A stretch of 64,000 bases of DNA, taken from NCBI GenBank assembly GCA_963691705.1, contig OY829546.1, positions 28,056,040-28,120,039 on the forward strand. Reading direction: 5' to 3'. The stretch is from Viola odorata. Its lineage: Eukaryota > Streptophyta > Magnoliopsida > Malpighiales > Violaceae. The notes below the pieces were generated by a model. It saw nothing but the letters and a program-made list of their open reading frames with translations, ran no database searches and was not told where the DNA came from. Made by a program: the position numbers and the translations under genes. Positions 1 through 11,541 of this stretch are shown in pieces. Each line of letters begins with the position of its first letter. Within the stretch, counting starts at the first letter, position 1.

Positions 1-3000
1 GAGGTTTCGGCCCAAACCTTGGCCCGATGATGGGGAACTCGACATGGGCTGTTGGAATGTATTTAAATATATTTATATTTACTTTAATTAGTTAATTTGT
101 TAATTAAGTTATTTTTCTTAATTATAACTCCTACAACTTATCAGATTATGGTTTGCTTGTAAACTCCTTATAAGGAGCTGTTTAGCTCCATTATTGATTT
201 GGCTGTTATTTTGATAAATCAAGACATTGTCTTTGCAAATCTCTACCCATTGTTCATCAATTGAACCTTGTTTCTTCTCAAGTCCGCAATACTCGAGTCG
301 TCAACAAGTAAACCAGAAATTGCAATCCACTTATTCGTCTGCCCTAGGTTGATATCCACAAGGAATATAGGCTTAGAGATTCGACCAAGGATCCTCCCTT
401 GTTGAAACTAGGTTGGTTGGTGCTTAGTGATCAGCAGGTTTTCATTTTCTAAGCGAGTTATCTTATTCCGCATCGAAATTCGTCCAAAAGATCATGCCAA
501 TATTCTCATTGATAGTAGTCCTTCACAGACAAAGATTCTAAGATGCGTCAACCATGTTTTGGAAACTACGGATGTTAGCTTTCGTTTGGAATAAGTTTCA
601 GCCCATTTGGCCTAGTGGTTTGAAAGTTATGCAAGTCGACATTATGGTACGCAGTGTGTACGCGAGACAACATACGACTTGAGGTTTCGGGCCAAACCTT
701 GGCCTGATGATGGAGAACTCGACATGGGCTGCTGGAATGTATTTAAATATATTTATATTTACTTTAATTAGTTAATTAGTTAATTAAGTTATTTTCCTTT
801 ATTAGAACTCCTACATCTTGTCAGATTAGGGTTTGCTTGTAAACTCTTTATAGGGAGCCATTTAGCTCCATTATTGAGTTGGCTGTTATTTTGATAAATC
901 AAGATATTGTCTTTGCAAATCTCTACCCATTGTTCATCAATTGAACCTTGTTTCTTCTCAAGTCCGCAATACTCGAGTCATCAACAAGTAAACCCGAAAT
1001 TGTATTCCACTTGTTCGTCTGCCGTAGGTTGATATCCACAATGGATATAGGCTTAGTGATTCGACCATGGATCCTCCCTTGTTCGAACTAGGTTGGCTAG
1101 TGCTTAGCGATCAGTAGGCTTACGTTGTCTAAGTGAGTTATCTTATTCCGCATCGAACTCCGTCTTTGAACAATGATCAGAATTACACGTTACGTACCCT
1201 ACGCAACTAGGATAGTATCACCCAGCATGGCCTTGCAACTTCCTGTATGGGTGTTGACTTCCCCCACACTTAGGCCATTTTGCGTCTTCTGTCTTTAACC
1301 CCAGCAACAACCATCAATGGATACTACTCACCAGCTAAGGAAGGCTTACGATCCCAAGATGTATCACGCGACTACATAGACAAAAATATCATGACATGAT
1401 GGAGCAGACGAAGTCCGATCATGGATCACAAAGGATTTATGGAATCCTCTATGTATTATGTTTATTTTGTTCAAATTTTAGGACGTTTGGACCGGCGGAT
1501 CGTCCAAAAGATCATGCCAACATTCCCTTTGACAGTAGTACTATACAGACAAGGATTCTAAGACGAGTCAGGCGACTTCGTCCGAACCTAGCCGGCACTT
1601 TACAAGTCTGATCTAGCACATTTTGGAACCTTCAGGATCTTAGCTTTCATTTGGAACACGTTTCAGCCCATTTGGCCTAGTGGTTTGAAAGTTATGCAAG
1701 TCGACATTATGGTGCGCAGTGTACGCGAGAAAACATACGACTTGAGGTTTCGGCCCAAACCTTGGCCCGGTGATGGAGAACTCGACATGGGCTGCTGGAA
1801 TGTATTTAAATATATTTATATTTACTTTAATTAGTTAATTAGTTAATTAACTTATTTTCCTTAATTATAACTCCTACAACTTATCAGATTATGGTTTGCT
1901 TGTAAACTCCTTATAAGGAGCCGTTTAGCTCCATTATTTAGTTGGCTGTTATTTTGATAAATCAAGACATTGCCTTTGTAAATATCTACCCATTGTTCAT
2001 CAATTGAACCTTGTTTGTTCTCAAGTCCGCAATACTCGAGTCATCAACAAGTAAACCCGAAATTGTATTCCACTTGTTCGCCTGCCGTAGGTTGATATCC
2101 ACAATGCATATAGGCTTAGTGATTCGACCATGGATCCTCCCTTGTTCGAACTAGGTTGGCTAGTGCTTAGCGATCAGTAGGCTTACGTTGTCTAAGCGAG
2201 TTATCTTATTCCGCATCGAAATCTGTCTTTGAACAACGATCAGAATTACGCATTACGTATCCTACGCAACTAGGATCGTATTATCAAGCATGGCCTTGGT
2301 ACTTCCTGTATGGGTGTTGACTTCCCCTACACTTAGGCCATTTTGCATCTTCTGTCTTTAACCCCAGGAACAACCATCAATGGATACTACTCACCAGCTA
2401 AGGACGTGATACGATCCCAAGAAGTATCACGCGACTACATGGACAAAAATGTCAAGACATGATGGAGCAGATGGAGTCCAATCAGGGATCACAAAGGCTT
2501 GATGGAAACCTCTATGTGTTATGTTTATTGTGTCCAAATTTCAGGACGTTTGAACGAGTGTATCGTCCAAAATATCAAGCCAACATTCTCATTGATAGTA
2601 GTCCTTCACAGACATGGATTTTAAGATGCGTCAACCATGTTTTGGAAACTTCAGGATGTGAGCTTTCGTTTGGAATAAGTTTCAGCCCATTTGGCCTAGT
2701 GGTTTGAAAGTTATGTAAGATGACATTATGGTACGCAGTGTGTACGCAAGACAACATACGACTTGAGGTTTCGGACCAAACCTTGGCCCGATGATGGAGA
2801 ACTCAACATGGGCTGCTGGAATGTATTTAAATATATTTATATTTACTTTAATTAGTTAATTAAGTTATTTTCCATAATTATAACTCCTACATCTTATTAG
2901 ATTATGGTTTGCTTGTAAACTATTTATAAGGAGCGTTTAGCTCCATTATTGAGTTGGCTGTTATTTTGGTAAATCAAGACATTGTCTTTGCAAATCTCTG

Positions 3001-5724
3001 CCCATTGTTCATCAATTGAACCTTGTTTCTTCTCAAGTCCACAATACTCGAGTCATCAACAAGTAAACCCGAAATTGCATTTCACTTGTTGGTCTGCCCT
3101 AGGTTGATATCCACAAGGGATATAGGTTTAGTGATTCGACCAAGGATCCTCCCTTGTTGAAACTAGGTTGGCTGGTGCTTAGTGATCAGCAGGCTTACGT
3201 TGTCTATTGTGGATACTACTCATCAGCAGGCTTACGCTGTCTTTAACCCCAGCAACAACCGTCAATGGATACTACTCACCAGCTAAGGACGTGATACGAT
3301 CCCAAGACGTATCACACGACTACATGGACAAAAACATCAACACATGATGGAGCAGATGGAGTCCGATCTGGGATCACAAAGGCTTCGTGGAAACCTCTAT
3401 GTGTTATGTTTATTGTGTCCAAATTTCAGGACGTTTGGACGAATGTATCGTCCAAAAGATCAAGCCAACATTCTCATTGATAGTAGTCCTTCATAGACAA
3501 GGATTCTAAGACACGTCAACCATGTTTTGGAAACTTCAAGATGTGAGCTTTCGTTTGGAATAAGTTTCAGCCCATTTGGCCTAGTGGTTTGAAAGTTATA
3601 CAAGTCGACATTATGGTATGCAGTGTATACGCGAGAAAACATACGACTTGAGGTTTCGTCCCAAACCTTGGCCCGATGATGGAGAACTCGACATGGGCTG
3701 CTGGAATGTATTTAAATATATTTATATTTACTTTAATTAGTTAATTAGTTAATTAAGTTATTTTCCATAATTAAAACTCCTACAACTTATCAGATTAGGG
3801 TTTGCTTGTAAACTCTTTATAAGGAGCCATTTAGCTCCATTATTGATTTGGCTGTTATTTTGATAAATCAAGACATTGTCTTTGCAAATCTCTGCCCATT
3901 GTTCATCAATTGAACCTTGTTTCTTATCAAGTTTGCAATACTCGAGTCATCAACAAGTAAATCCGAAATTGCATTCCACTTGTTCGTCTGCCCTAGGTTG
4001 ATATCCACAAGGGATATAGGCTTAGTGATTCGACCAAGGATCCTCCATTGTTGCAACTAGGTTGGCTGGTGCTTAGTGATCAGCAGGCTTTCATTTTCTA
4101 AGCGAGTTATCTTATTCCGCATCGAAATCCTTCTTTGAACAACGATCAGAATTACGCGTTACGTATCCTACGCAACTAGGATCGTATTACCCAGCATGTC
4201 CTTGCTACTTCCTGTATGGGTGTTGACTTACCCTACACTTAGGCCATTTTGCATCTTCTGTCTTTAACCCCAAGAACAACCATCAATGGATACTACTCAC
4301 CAGCTAATGACGTGATACGATCCCAAAACGTATCACGAGACTACATGGACAAAAACTTCAAGACATGATGGAGCAGATGGAGTCGAATTTGGGATCACAA
4401 AGGCTTGATGGAAACCTCTATGTGTTATGTTTATTGTGTCCAAATTTCAGGAAGTTTGAACGAGTGTATCGTCCAAAAGATCAAGCCAACATTCTCGTTG
4501 ACAGTAGTACTACGCAGACAAGTATTCTAAGATGCGTCAGGCGAGTTCGTCTGAACCTAGCCAGCGCTTTACAAGTTCGATCGACAACGTTTTGGAACAT
4601 TCAGGATGTTAGCTTTCATTTGGAACACGTTTCAGGCCATTTGGCCTAGTGGTTTGAAAGTTGTGCAAGTCGACATTTTGGTGCGCAGTGTGTATGCGAG
4701 ACAACATACGACTTGAGGTTTCTGCCCAAACCGTGGCCTGATGATGGAGAACTCGACATGGGCTGCTGGAATGTATTTAAATATATTTATATTTACTTTA
4801 ATTAGTTAATTAGTTAATTAAGTTATTTTCCTTAACTAGAACTCCTACAACTTATCAGATTAGCGTTTGCTTGTAAACTCTTTATATAGAGCCATTTAGC
4901 TCCATTATTGAGTTGGCTGTTATTTTGATAAATCAAGACATTGTCTTTGCAAATCTCTGCCCATTGTTCATCAATTGAACCTTGTTTCTTCTCAATACCG
5001 CAATACTCGAGTCATCAACAAGTAAACTCAAAATTGCATTCCACTTGTTCGTCTGCCCTAGGTTGATATCCACAAGGGATATAGGCTTAGTTATTCAACC
5101 TTGGTTCGAACTAGGTTGGCTATTGCTTAGCGATCAGCAGGCTTACGTTGTCTAAACGAGTTATCTTATTCCGCATTGAAATCCATCTTTGAACAACGAT
5201 CAGAATTACACGTTACGCATCCTACGCAACTAGGATTGTATCACCCAGCATGGCCTTGCAACTTCCTATATGGGTGTTGACTTCCCCCACACTTAGGCCA
5301 TTTTGCATCTTCTGTCTTTAACCCCAGCAACAACCGTCAATGGATACTACTCACCAGCGAAGGACGTGATACGATCCCAAGACGTATCACACGACTACAT
5401 GGACAAAAATGTCAAGACATGATGGAGCGGATGGAGTCCAATCAGGGATCACAAAGGCTTGATGGAAACCTCTATGTGTTCTGTTTAGTTTGTCCAAATT
5501 TTAGGACGTTTGGACGAATGTATCATCCAAAAGATCAAGCCAACATTCTCATTGATAATAGTCCTTCACAGACAAGGATTCTAAGACGCGTGAACCATGT
5601 TTTGGAGACTTCAGGATGTTAGCTTTCGTTTGGAATAAGTTTCAACCCATTTGGCCTAGTGGTTTGAAAGTTATGCAAGTCGACATTATGGTACGCAGTG
5701 TGTACGCGAGAAAACATACGACTT
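1..5724 (+). repeat. 5.7-kb higher-order repeat, copy 1
   Basis: Bases from about 117 to 1409 recur nearly unchanged at about 5841-7133 (shift 5,724). Bases from 1405 to about 5890 recur at 15439 to about 19925 (shift 14,034, which is 5,724 plus the 8,310 bp added by the gypsy insertion). Unit starts 2407, 3292, 4313 and 5367 pair exactly with 16441, 17326, 18347 and 19401. Only scattered substitutions were seen by eye. Confidence 0.9.
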
Positions 5725-7128
5725 GAGGTTTCGGACCAAACCTTGGCCCGATGATGGAGAACTCGACATAGGATGCTAGAATATATTTAAATATATTTAT
5801 ATTTACTTTAATTAGTTAATAAGTTAATTAAGTTATTTTCCTTAATTATAACTCCTACAACTTATCAGATTATGGTTTGCTTGTAAACTCCTTATAAGGA
5901 GCTGTTTAGCTCCATTATTGATTTGGCTGTTATTTTGATAAATCAAGACATTGTCTTTGCAAATCTCTACCCATTGTTCATCAATTGAACCTTGTTTCTT
6001 CTCAAGTCCGCAATACTCGAGTCGTCAACAAGTAAACCAGAAATTGCAATCCACTTATTCGTCTGCCCTAGGTTGATATCCACAAGGAATATAGGCTTAG
6101 AGATTCGACCAAGGATCCTCCCTTGTTGAAACTAGGTTGGTTGGTGCTTAGTGATCAGCAGGTTTTCATTTTCTAAGCGAGTTATCTTATTCCGCATCGA
6201 AATTCGTCCAAAAGATCATGCCAATATTCTCATTGATAGTAGTCCTTCACAGACAAAGATTCTAAGATGCGTCAACCATGTTTTGGAAACTACGGATGTT
6301 AGCTTTCGTTTGGAATAAGTTTCAGCCCATTTAGCCTAGTGGTTTGAAAGTTATGCAAGTCGACATTATGGTACGCAGTGTGTACGCGAGACAACATACG
6401 ACTTGAGGTTTCGGGCCAAACCTTGGCCTGATGATGGAGAACTCGACATGGGCTGCTGGAATGTATTTAAATATATTTATATTTACTTCAATTAGTTAAT
6501 TAGTTAATTAAGTTATTTTCCTTTATTAGAACTCCTACATCTTGTCAGATTAGGGTTTGCTTGTAAACTCTTTATAGGGAGCCATTTAGCTCCATTATTG
6601 AGTTGGCTGTTATTTTGATAAATCAAGATATTGTTTTTGCAAATCTCTACCCATTGTTCATCAATTGAACCTTGTTTCTTCTCAAGTCCGCAATACTCGA
6701 GTCATCAACAAGTAAACCCGAAATTGTATTCCACTTGTTCGTCTGCCGTAGGTTGATATCCACAATGGATATAGGCTTAGTGATTCGACCATGGATCCTC
6801 CCTTGTTCGAACTAGGTTGGCTAGTGCTTAGCGATCAGTAGGCTTACGTTGTCTAAGCGAGTTATCTTATTCCGCATCGAACTCCGTCTTTGAACAATGA
6901 TCAGAATGACACGTTACGTACCCTACGCAACTAGGATAGTATCACCCAGCATGGCCTTGCAACTTCCTGTATGGGTGTTGACTTCCCCCACACTTAGGCC
7001 ATTTTGCGTCTTCTGTCTTTAACCCCAGCAACAACCATCAATGGATACTACTCACCAGCTAAGGAAGGCTTACGATCCCAAGATGTATCACGCGACTACA
7101 TAGACAAAAATATCATGACATGATGGAG

Positions 7129-7133
7129 CAGAC
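7129..7133. other. Target site duplication CAGAC, left
   Basis: The five bases CAGAC precede the left LTR and are repeated immediately after the right LTR. The corresponding empty site in the sister copy (around 1405-1409) has CAGAC once. Confidence 0.97.
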
Positions 7134-7909
7134 TGATAAGGCCCTAGCTCCTTTTGGAGGAGTTTAGCCGCTGATTTCTTGGAAGAAGCCGGATCTAGTC
7201 TCTTTCGGAGGTTGGTTTTTGATAGATGGATGAATGAACGGATAATATGAAGGAGTATATGAGTAGTATGCAGCGGATGAACATGGAGGAAAAGAAAAAG
7301 GTGTATTTATGATTAACAAATCAGAACTTGGTTCTTAGCAAACCCCCTCAAGATAGACTTGAGTAACCTTGCTGAAAAGAACAAAGGATCTCTAATCAAT
7401 TCAGCCCTCTCATCAAAAGAGATGAGCAACCCGAATTGGAGAAGATAGTGTGCTGGTTTTAAGAACCCTAATTAGCTAGCTAAGAGTTGGTCTAGGCTGA
7501 AGTTTATCACAAAAACAAAGACAAAGTGCTGAAATGAACTAAATGCACTTTAAATACCCTAGTCTATTTACAAGGGGAAAATACCCCACTACCCTTGGAC
7601 ATAAGGGGCTGAACCGCCGGCCTTGAAGTGTTGTAGAAGGGCTGGAACGGCTTGGTTAGACGCTTTCCAAGTGGCCAAGGGTCAGCCGCGGACGCTCATG
7701 GTTTACTAGGGCTAGGCGCGGCAAAACTCATGGCTTCCGAGGGTTTAGGTGCGCGATTCTTCACGGTTTGGCCGAGCAAGGCATGAACGCATGTAACCCA
7801 TTGTTCCCGTGGCTTTATGTCACTTTCTTCGGCTCTAAGACTCTTCAAGAGGGTGGCTGCTACAGCCTTGCTCCGAGTGAAGTATCCTTGAGCATTGGTG
7901 CTCGTATCA
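7134..7909 (-). repeat. 3' LTR of the gypsy element
   Basis: It starts TGATAAGGCC and ends GCTCGTATCA on the plus strand, 776 bp, nearly identical to 14663-15438. It encodes the last ~70 residues of pol on the minus strand (stop near 7696). Confidence 0.97.
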
Positions 7910-10900
7910 TCCCCTCCCCCTTTGAGTGGATTCGACCTCGAATCCAATGGCTGCTCCTCCTCAACTCCTTCGGTATCACCTACAAAATAAGGTGACAAGT
8001 CATTAATATTGAAAGTTGGGCTTATGGAACCAAAAGAAATAGGGATATCGAGACGATAAGCATTGTCACTGAATTTCTCCACAATGAGAAAAGGTCCATC
8101 TCCTCGTTGGCTAAGCTTTCCCTTGCGTTGAGAGGGGAAACGATCCTTTCTCAAATGCAACCAAACCCATTCACCCACTTCAAAGGACTTGATGTGGCGA
8201 CCCGAGTTGCGTTTTTCCATTAGTTTGTTGTTCAAGGCTTCCATTCGCTCCTTGGCTTTCTCATGCAATTTTTGGACCATGGCTGCTTTCTCCTCGCCAT
8301 CTAAGCTTGCACAATCAGTGAGAGAGAGAGGCAGCAAGTCTATGGGGGTAAGAGGGTTAAACCCGTAGACTAGCTCAAAAGGAGAAAAGCGAGTTGAAGA
8401 ATGCATTGCGCGATTGTAAGCAAATTCAATAAAAGGGATACAATCGTCCCAAGACTTGGAATATTGCTGAATCATAACACGCAACATAGTGCCTAATGTC
8501 CTATTAACTACTTCAGTTTGGCCATCCGTTTGAGGATGACACGAAGTGGAAAACAGCAACTTAGTTCCCAACTTTGCCCACAACACACGCCAAAAATGAC
8601 TAAGGAATTTGCTATCCCTATCACTAACAATCGTGCGTGGCATGCCATGTAAACGAACAATTTCATGAAAGAAAAGAGAGGCAATGTGAGATGCATCATT
8701 TGTAGTGTGACAAGGAATAAAGTGTGCCATTTTAGAGAAACGATCAACAACTACAAACAACGAATCCTTCCCCTTTTTGGTTCGGGGCAGCCCAACCACA
8801 AAATCCATAGAGAGATCACACCATGGATGAGATGCAACCGGTAAAGGCATGTAAAGACCATGATTAATGCATTTAGACTTGGCACGTTTACAAGTAATAC
8901 AAGCAGCCACAATATCAGCAACATGTTTCTTCATGTGAGGCCAAAAGAAATGCTCTTTAAGTGTGCTAAGAGTCTTATCTACCCCAAAGTGCCCCATTAG
9001 ACCTCCCCCATGCGATTCTCTCATAAGTAACTCACGTGTACTACAACGAGGTATGCACAATCTACCTTTACGAAACAGAAAATCAGCATGTAGCACAAAT
9101 ATTCCACGTGCACCATTAGAGCATTCAAGATAAGCATCCTTAAAGTCTAAATCAGCAGCATACAAAGAAGTGATGTGTGTGAAGCCTAAAAGGCGTGAAT
9201 GGAGGGAAGTGAGAAGGGCATACCGACGGGATAGAGCATCCGCCACGACATTGTCCTTCCCTTTCAAATACTTGATGTGATAAGGGAAACGCTCAATAAA
9301 TTCCATCCATGTTGCATGGCGCTTGTTGAGCTTCCCTTGTCCCTTGAGGTATTTGAGGCTAAGGTGGTCCGTGTGAACCACGAACTCCTTGGGCAGCAAG
9401 TAATGCTCCCACACGTTGAGAGCTCTCACAAGTGCGTATAACTCTCGGTCATACGTGCAGTAGTTTAGTTGCGCTCCTTTCAACTTCTCGCTAAAATAAG
9501 CCACCGGTTTCTTTTCTTGGACCAAAACAGCACCGATTCCTATTCCACTTGCGTCACACTCCACCTCGAATGTCTTATCGAAGTTGGGGAGGGTGAGGAC
9601 CGGGCTGGAAGTCAGCCTGTCCTTGAGTGTGCTGAAGGCCACCTCTTGCTCTTTGCCCCAAATGAAGGGCACATTCTTTTTGGTGAGAGCATTGAGGGGG
9701 GCGGCGATCGTGGAGAAGTCTTTGACGAAACGGCGGTAGAACCCGGCCAGCCCGTGGAAGGAACGAACGTCTCCCAAGTTGGCTGGTGTTGGCCATTCAG
9801 CAATGGCCCTAACCTTCTCATTGTCTACCTTGAGGCCGAAGGTACCTACAATGAAGCCAAGGAAGTGCACTTCCTCCAAACAGAATTCGCACTTGGATAA
9901 CTTCGCGAAGAGTTGATTCTTGCGAAGGGTAAGAAAAATCTGGTGCAAATGGTCTAAATGGACTTCTAAACAAGTGCTATAAACCAATATGTCATCAAAA
10001 TAAACAACCACAAATTTGCCGATAAACGGCCTAAGTACATGGTTCATTAGACGCATAAAAGTGCTAGGAGCATTTGTAAGACCAAAGGGCATAACAAGCC
10101 ATTCATAAAGACCGAACTTAGTTTTAAAAGCTGTTTTCCACTGATCTTCCTCATGCATTCTAATTTGGTGATAGCCACTCACTAAGTCAATCTTAGAGAA
10201 GATTTTAGCACCACTTAACTCATCCAACATGTCATCCAAGCGAGGAATGGGGTGAGAGTACTTTACCGTGATTTTATTGACTGAACGGCAGTCCATACAC
10301 ATGCGCCAACTTCCATCCTTCTTAGGCACGAGGATCACGGGGACAGCACAAGGGGAGAGGCTCTCCCGAATGAAACCCTTGTCTAGAAGAGCGTCAATTT
10401 GCTGCTGAAGTTCATGTGTTTCTTTCGGATTGCAGCGGTATGCCGGGCGGTTTGGGAGTGTTGATCCGGGGAGGAAATCAATCCGGTGCTCAATTCCACG
10501 CACGGGTGGGAGGCCATTGGGGATTTCATCCGGAAACACATCCTTGAAATCTAGCAAAAGAGGAGACATAAGAGTAGGAAAGGAAGGATTAGTGTCAGAA
10601 ACAATAAGCGAGTGTTCCTTGAATCTGATTAGGATGCAAGGCTTGCGCATGATAAGCGCATGCCGTACATCTCTACCTTTAGCAATTAAACTCACTTTGC
10701 TGCCTATTTTCACTCCCCTCGAAGGCTCACCAACTTGCTTACTTTTGTCAAGTCGTGTGTTACCACTCAACTCACTCACACAGCTCACATTTTTCTCTCC
10801 ACTCGGCGCATGCCCGCTTTTTTCATGCCCGCTGTTTTTAACACTTTCACAACTGACATTCTTCTCTCCACTCCACACCTTTTGTGATCCAAGAGAAGAT

Positions 10901-11535
10901 GTTATCTCAAAAGTGGCTGAAGCCTTTTCTAACTTCAGCTGATCTTCGTACACTTGGCTAGGAGGAAGGGGTGGGATAATGAACTTGCTGCCAAGGTGTT
11001 CTAGCTTGTAAGTGTTGCGAAAACCATCGTGAATGGCCTTCCGATCGAATTGCCAAGGTCTGCCAAGGAGGAGATGGCTAGAATGCATCGGTGCCACATC
11101 ACATAAGCGCTCATCCATGTATTTTCCAATCTGAAGTGGAATGAGGACTTGCCGCTTGACCTTAACTGAACTCCCATCGTTGAACCAATTCAAGGAGTAT
11201 GGCCTAGGGTGTTTGGAGGTGGGGAGACCCAAGGAGTGCACAAGGAGAGTGCTGGCCACATCCGCACAACTCCCATTGTCTACAATGATGGAGATTACCA
11301 TTCCATTCGAAACCCCTCGCGTATGGAATAAGTTCTCTCGCTGCTCAAGCACTTTATCATCTTCCTTTGCTGCCACGCTTAATGTGCGCCTCACAACTAG
11401 GCATGTTGGCACGTCTACATAGGCATATCCAGCCTCCTCTTCATTCGGATCATCATCAACATCCCATAAGTGACCGTGAGGTGGGGCTGTCTCCTCATCA
11501 TCCTCACTCTCTAACTCTCCTCCCTCCCGAATCAA
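7696..11535 (-). CDS. pol: Pol polyprotein: protease, RT, RNase H, integrase
   Basis: A 1,279-residue open frame read from a TTG at 11535 and contiguous in frame with gag across a single TGA. It has no ATG at its head, so it is probably the second part of one gag-pol frame. Order and key residues: aspartic protease with [11 protein letters not shown] (Asp near 86); reverse transcriptase at about 370-560 with the YFDD box at 512-515; RNase H at about 655-770 (Asp661, Glu698, Asp723, Asp766); integrase with a zinc-binding H842/H849/C879/C882 set and a catalytic Asp911, Asp972, Glu1008 (D,D-35-E spacing intact). No frameshift is seen. The last ~70 residues are encoded by the 3' LTR, as reported for CRM-type chromoviruses. 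It could supply enzymes to the gag-only and gag-less relatives nearby; that role is inferred. Confidence 0.95.
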   Translation of the reverse strand: MIREGGELESEDDEETAPPHGHLWDVDDDPNEEEAGYAYVDVPTCLVVRRTLSVAAKEDDKVLEQRENLFHTRGVSNGMVISIIVDNGSCADVASTLLVHSLGLPTSKHPRPYSLNWFNDGSSVKVKRQVLIPLQIGKYMDERLCDVAPMHSSHLLLGRPWQFDRKAIHDGFRNTYKLEHLGSKFIIPPLPPSQVYEDQLKLEKASATFEITSSLGSQKVWSGEKNVSCESVKNSGHEKSGHAPSGEKNVSCVSELSGNTRLDKSKQVGEPSRGVKIGSKVSLIAKGRDVRHALIMRKPCILIRFKEHSLIVSDTNPSFPTLMSPLLLDFKDVFPDEIPNGLPPVRGIEHRIDFLPGSTLPNRPAYRCNPKETHELQQQIDALLDKGFIRESLSPCAVPVILVPKKDGSWRMCMDCRSVNKITVKYSHPIPRLDDMLDELSGAKIFSKIDLVSGYHQIRMHEEDQWKTAFKTKFGLYEWLVMPFGLTNAPSTFMRLMNHVLRPFIGKFVVVYFDDILVYSTCLEVHLDHLHQIFLTLRKNQLFAKLSKCEFCLEEVHFLGFIVGTFGLKVDNEKVRAIAEWPTPANLGDVRSFHGLAGFYRRFVKDFSTIAAPLNALTKKNVPFIWGKEQEVAFSTLKDRLTSSPVLTLPNFDKTFEVECDASGIGIGAVLVQEKKPVAYFSEKLKGAQLNYCTYDRELYALVRALNVWEHYLLPKEFVVHTDHLSLKYLKGQGKLNKRHATWMEFIERFPYHIKYLKGKDNVVADALSRRYALLTSLHSRLLGFTHITSLYAADLDFKDAYLECSNGARGIFVLHADFLFRKGRLCIPRCSTRELLMRESHGGGLMGHFGVDKTLSTLKEHFFWPHMKKHVADIVAACITCKRAKSKCINHGLYMPLPVASHPWCDLSMDFVVGLPRTKKGKDSLFVVVDRFSKMAHFIPCHTTNDASHIASLFFHEIVRLHGMPRTIVSDRDSKFLSHFWRVLWAKLGTKLLFSTSCHPQTDGQTEVVNRTLGTMLRVMIQQYSKSWDDCIPFIEFAYNRAMHSSTRFSPFELVYGFNPLTPIDLLPLSLTDCASLDGEEKAAMVQKLHEKAKERMEALNNKLMEKRNSGRHIKSFEVGEWVWLHLRKDRFPSQRKGKLSQRGDGPFLIVEKFSDNAYRLDIPISFGSISPTFNINDLSPYFVGDTEGVEEEQPLDSRSNPLKGGGDDTSTNAQGYFTRSKAVAATLLKSLRAEESDIKPREQWVTCVHALLGQTVKNRAPKPSEAMSFAAPSPSKP
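7910..7923 (-). other. Polypurine tract of the gypsy element
   Basis: Minus strand reads AAAGGGGGAGGGGA directly before the 3' LTR, the expected plus-strand primer. The inverted repeat GATTCG/CGAATC (7929-7934 and 7939-7944) sits just upstream, inside the pol frame. Confidence 0.9.
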
Positions 11536-11541
11536 GATGAC

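Larger units (their letters stand above)
1..7133 (+). repeat. Array 1, left part: LTR-derived tandem units of about 1 kb
   Basis: Each unit holds an LTR-like block that begins TGATACGATCC (or a decayed form), passes a constant AT-rich stretch (TTTAAATATATTTATATTTA, then TTAATTAG repeats) and a TTTATAAGGAGCC TATA-like site, and ends CTACGCAACTAGGATCGTATCA-like. A spacer of about 120 bp follows, and then the next unit. Unit starts are near 1344 (decayed), 2407, 3292, 4313, 5367 and 7068 (decayed). Near 480 and 6205 the LTR end is fused directly to an LTR middle, which marks deleted units. The spacer has no primer-binding box and no gag. The short open frames here are all fragmentary and are not called as genes. 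The LTR body is clearly related to the array 2 LTR. Confidence 0.85.

Noticed and set aside
9469..9900. 143-codon plus-strand frame
   Set aside because: Antisense to the RNase H and RT region of pol.
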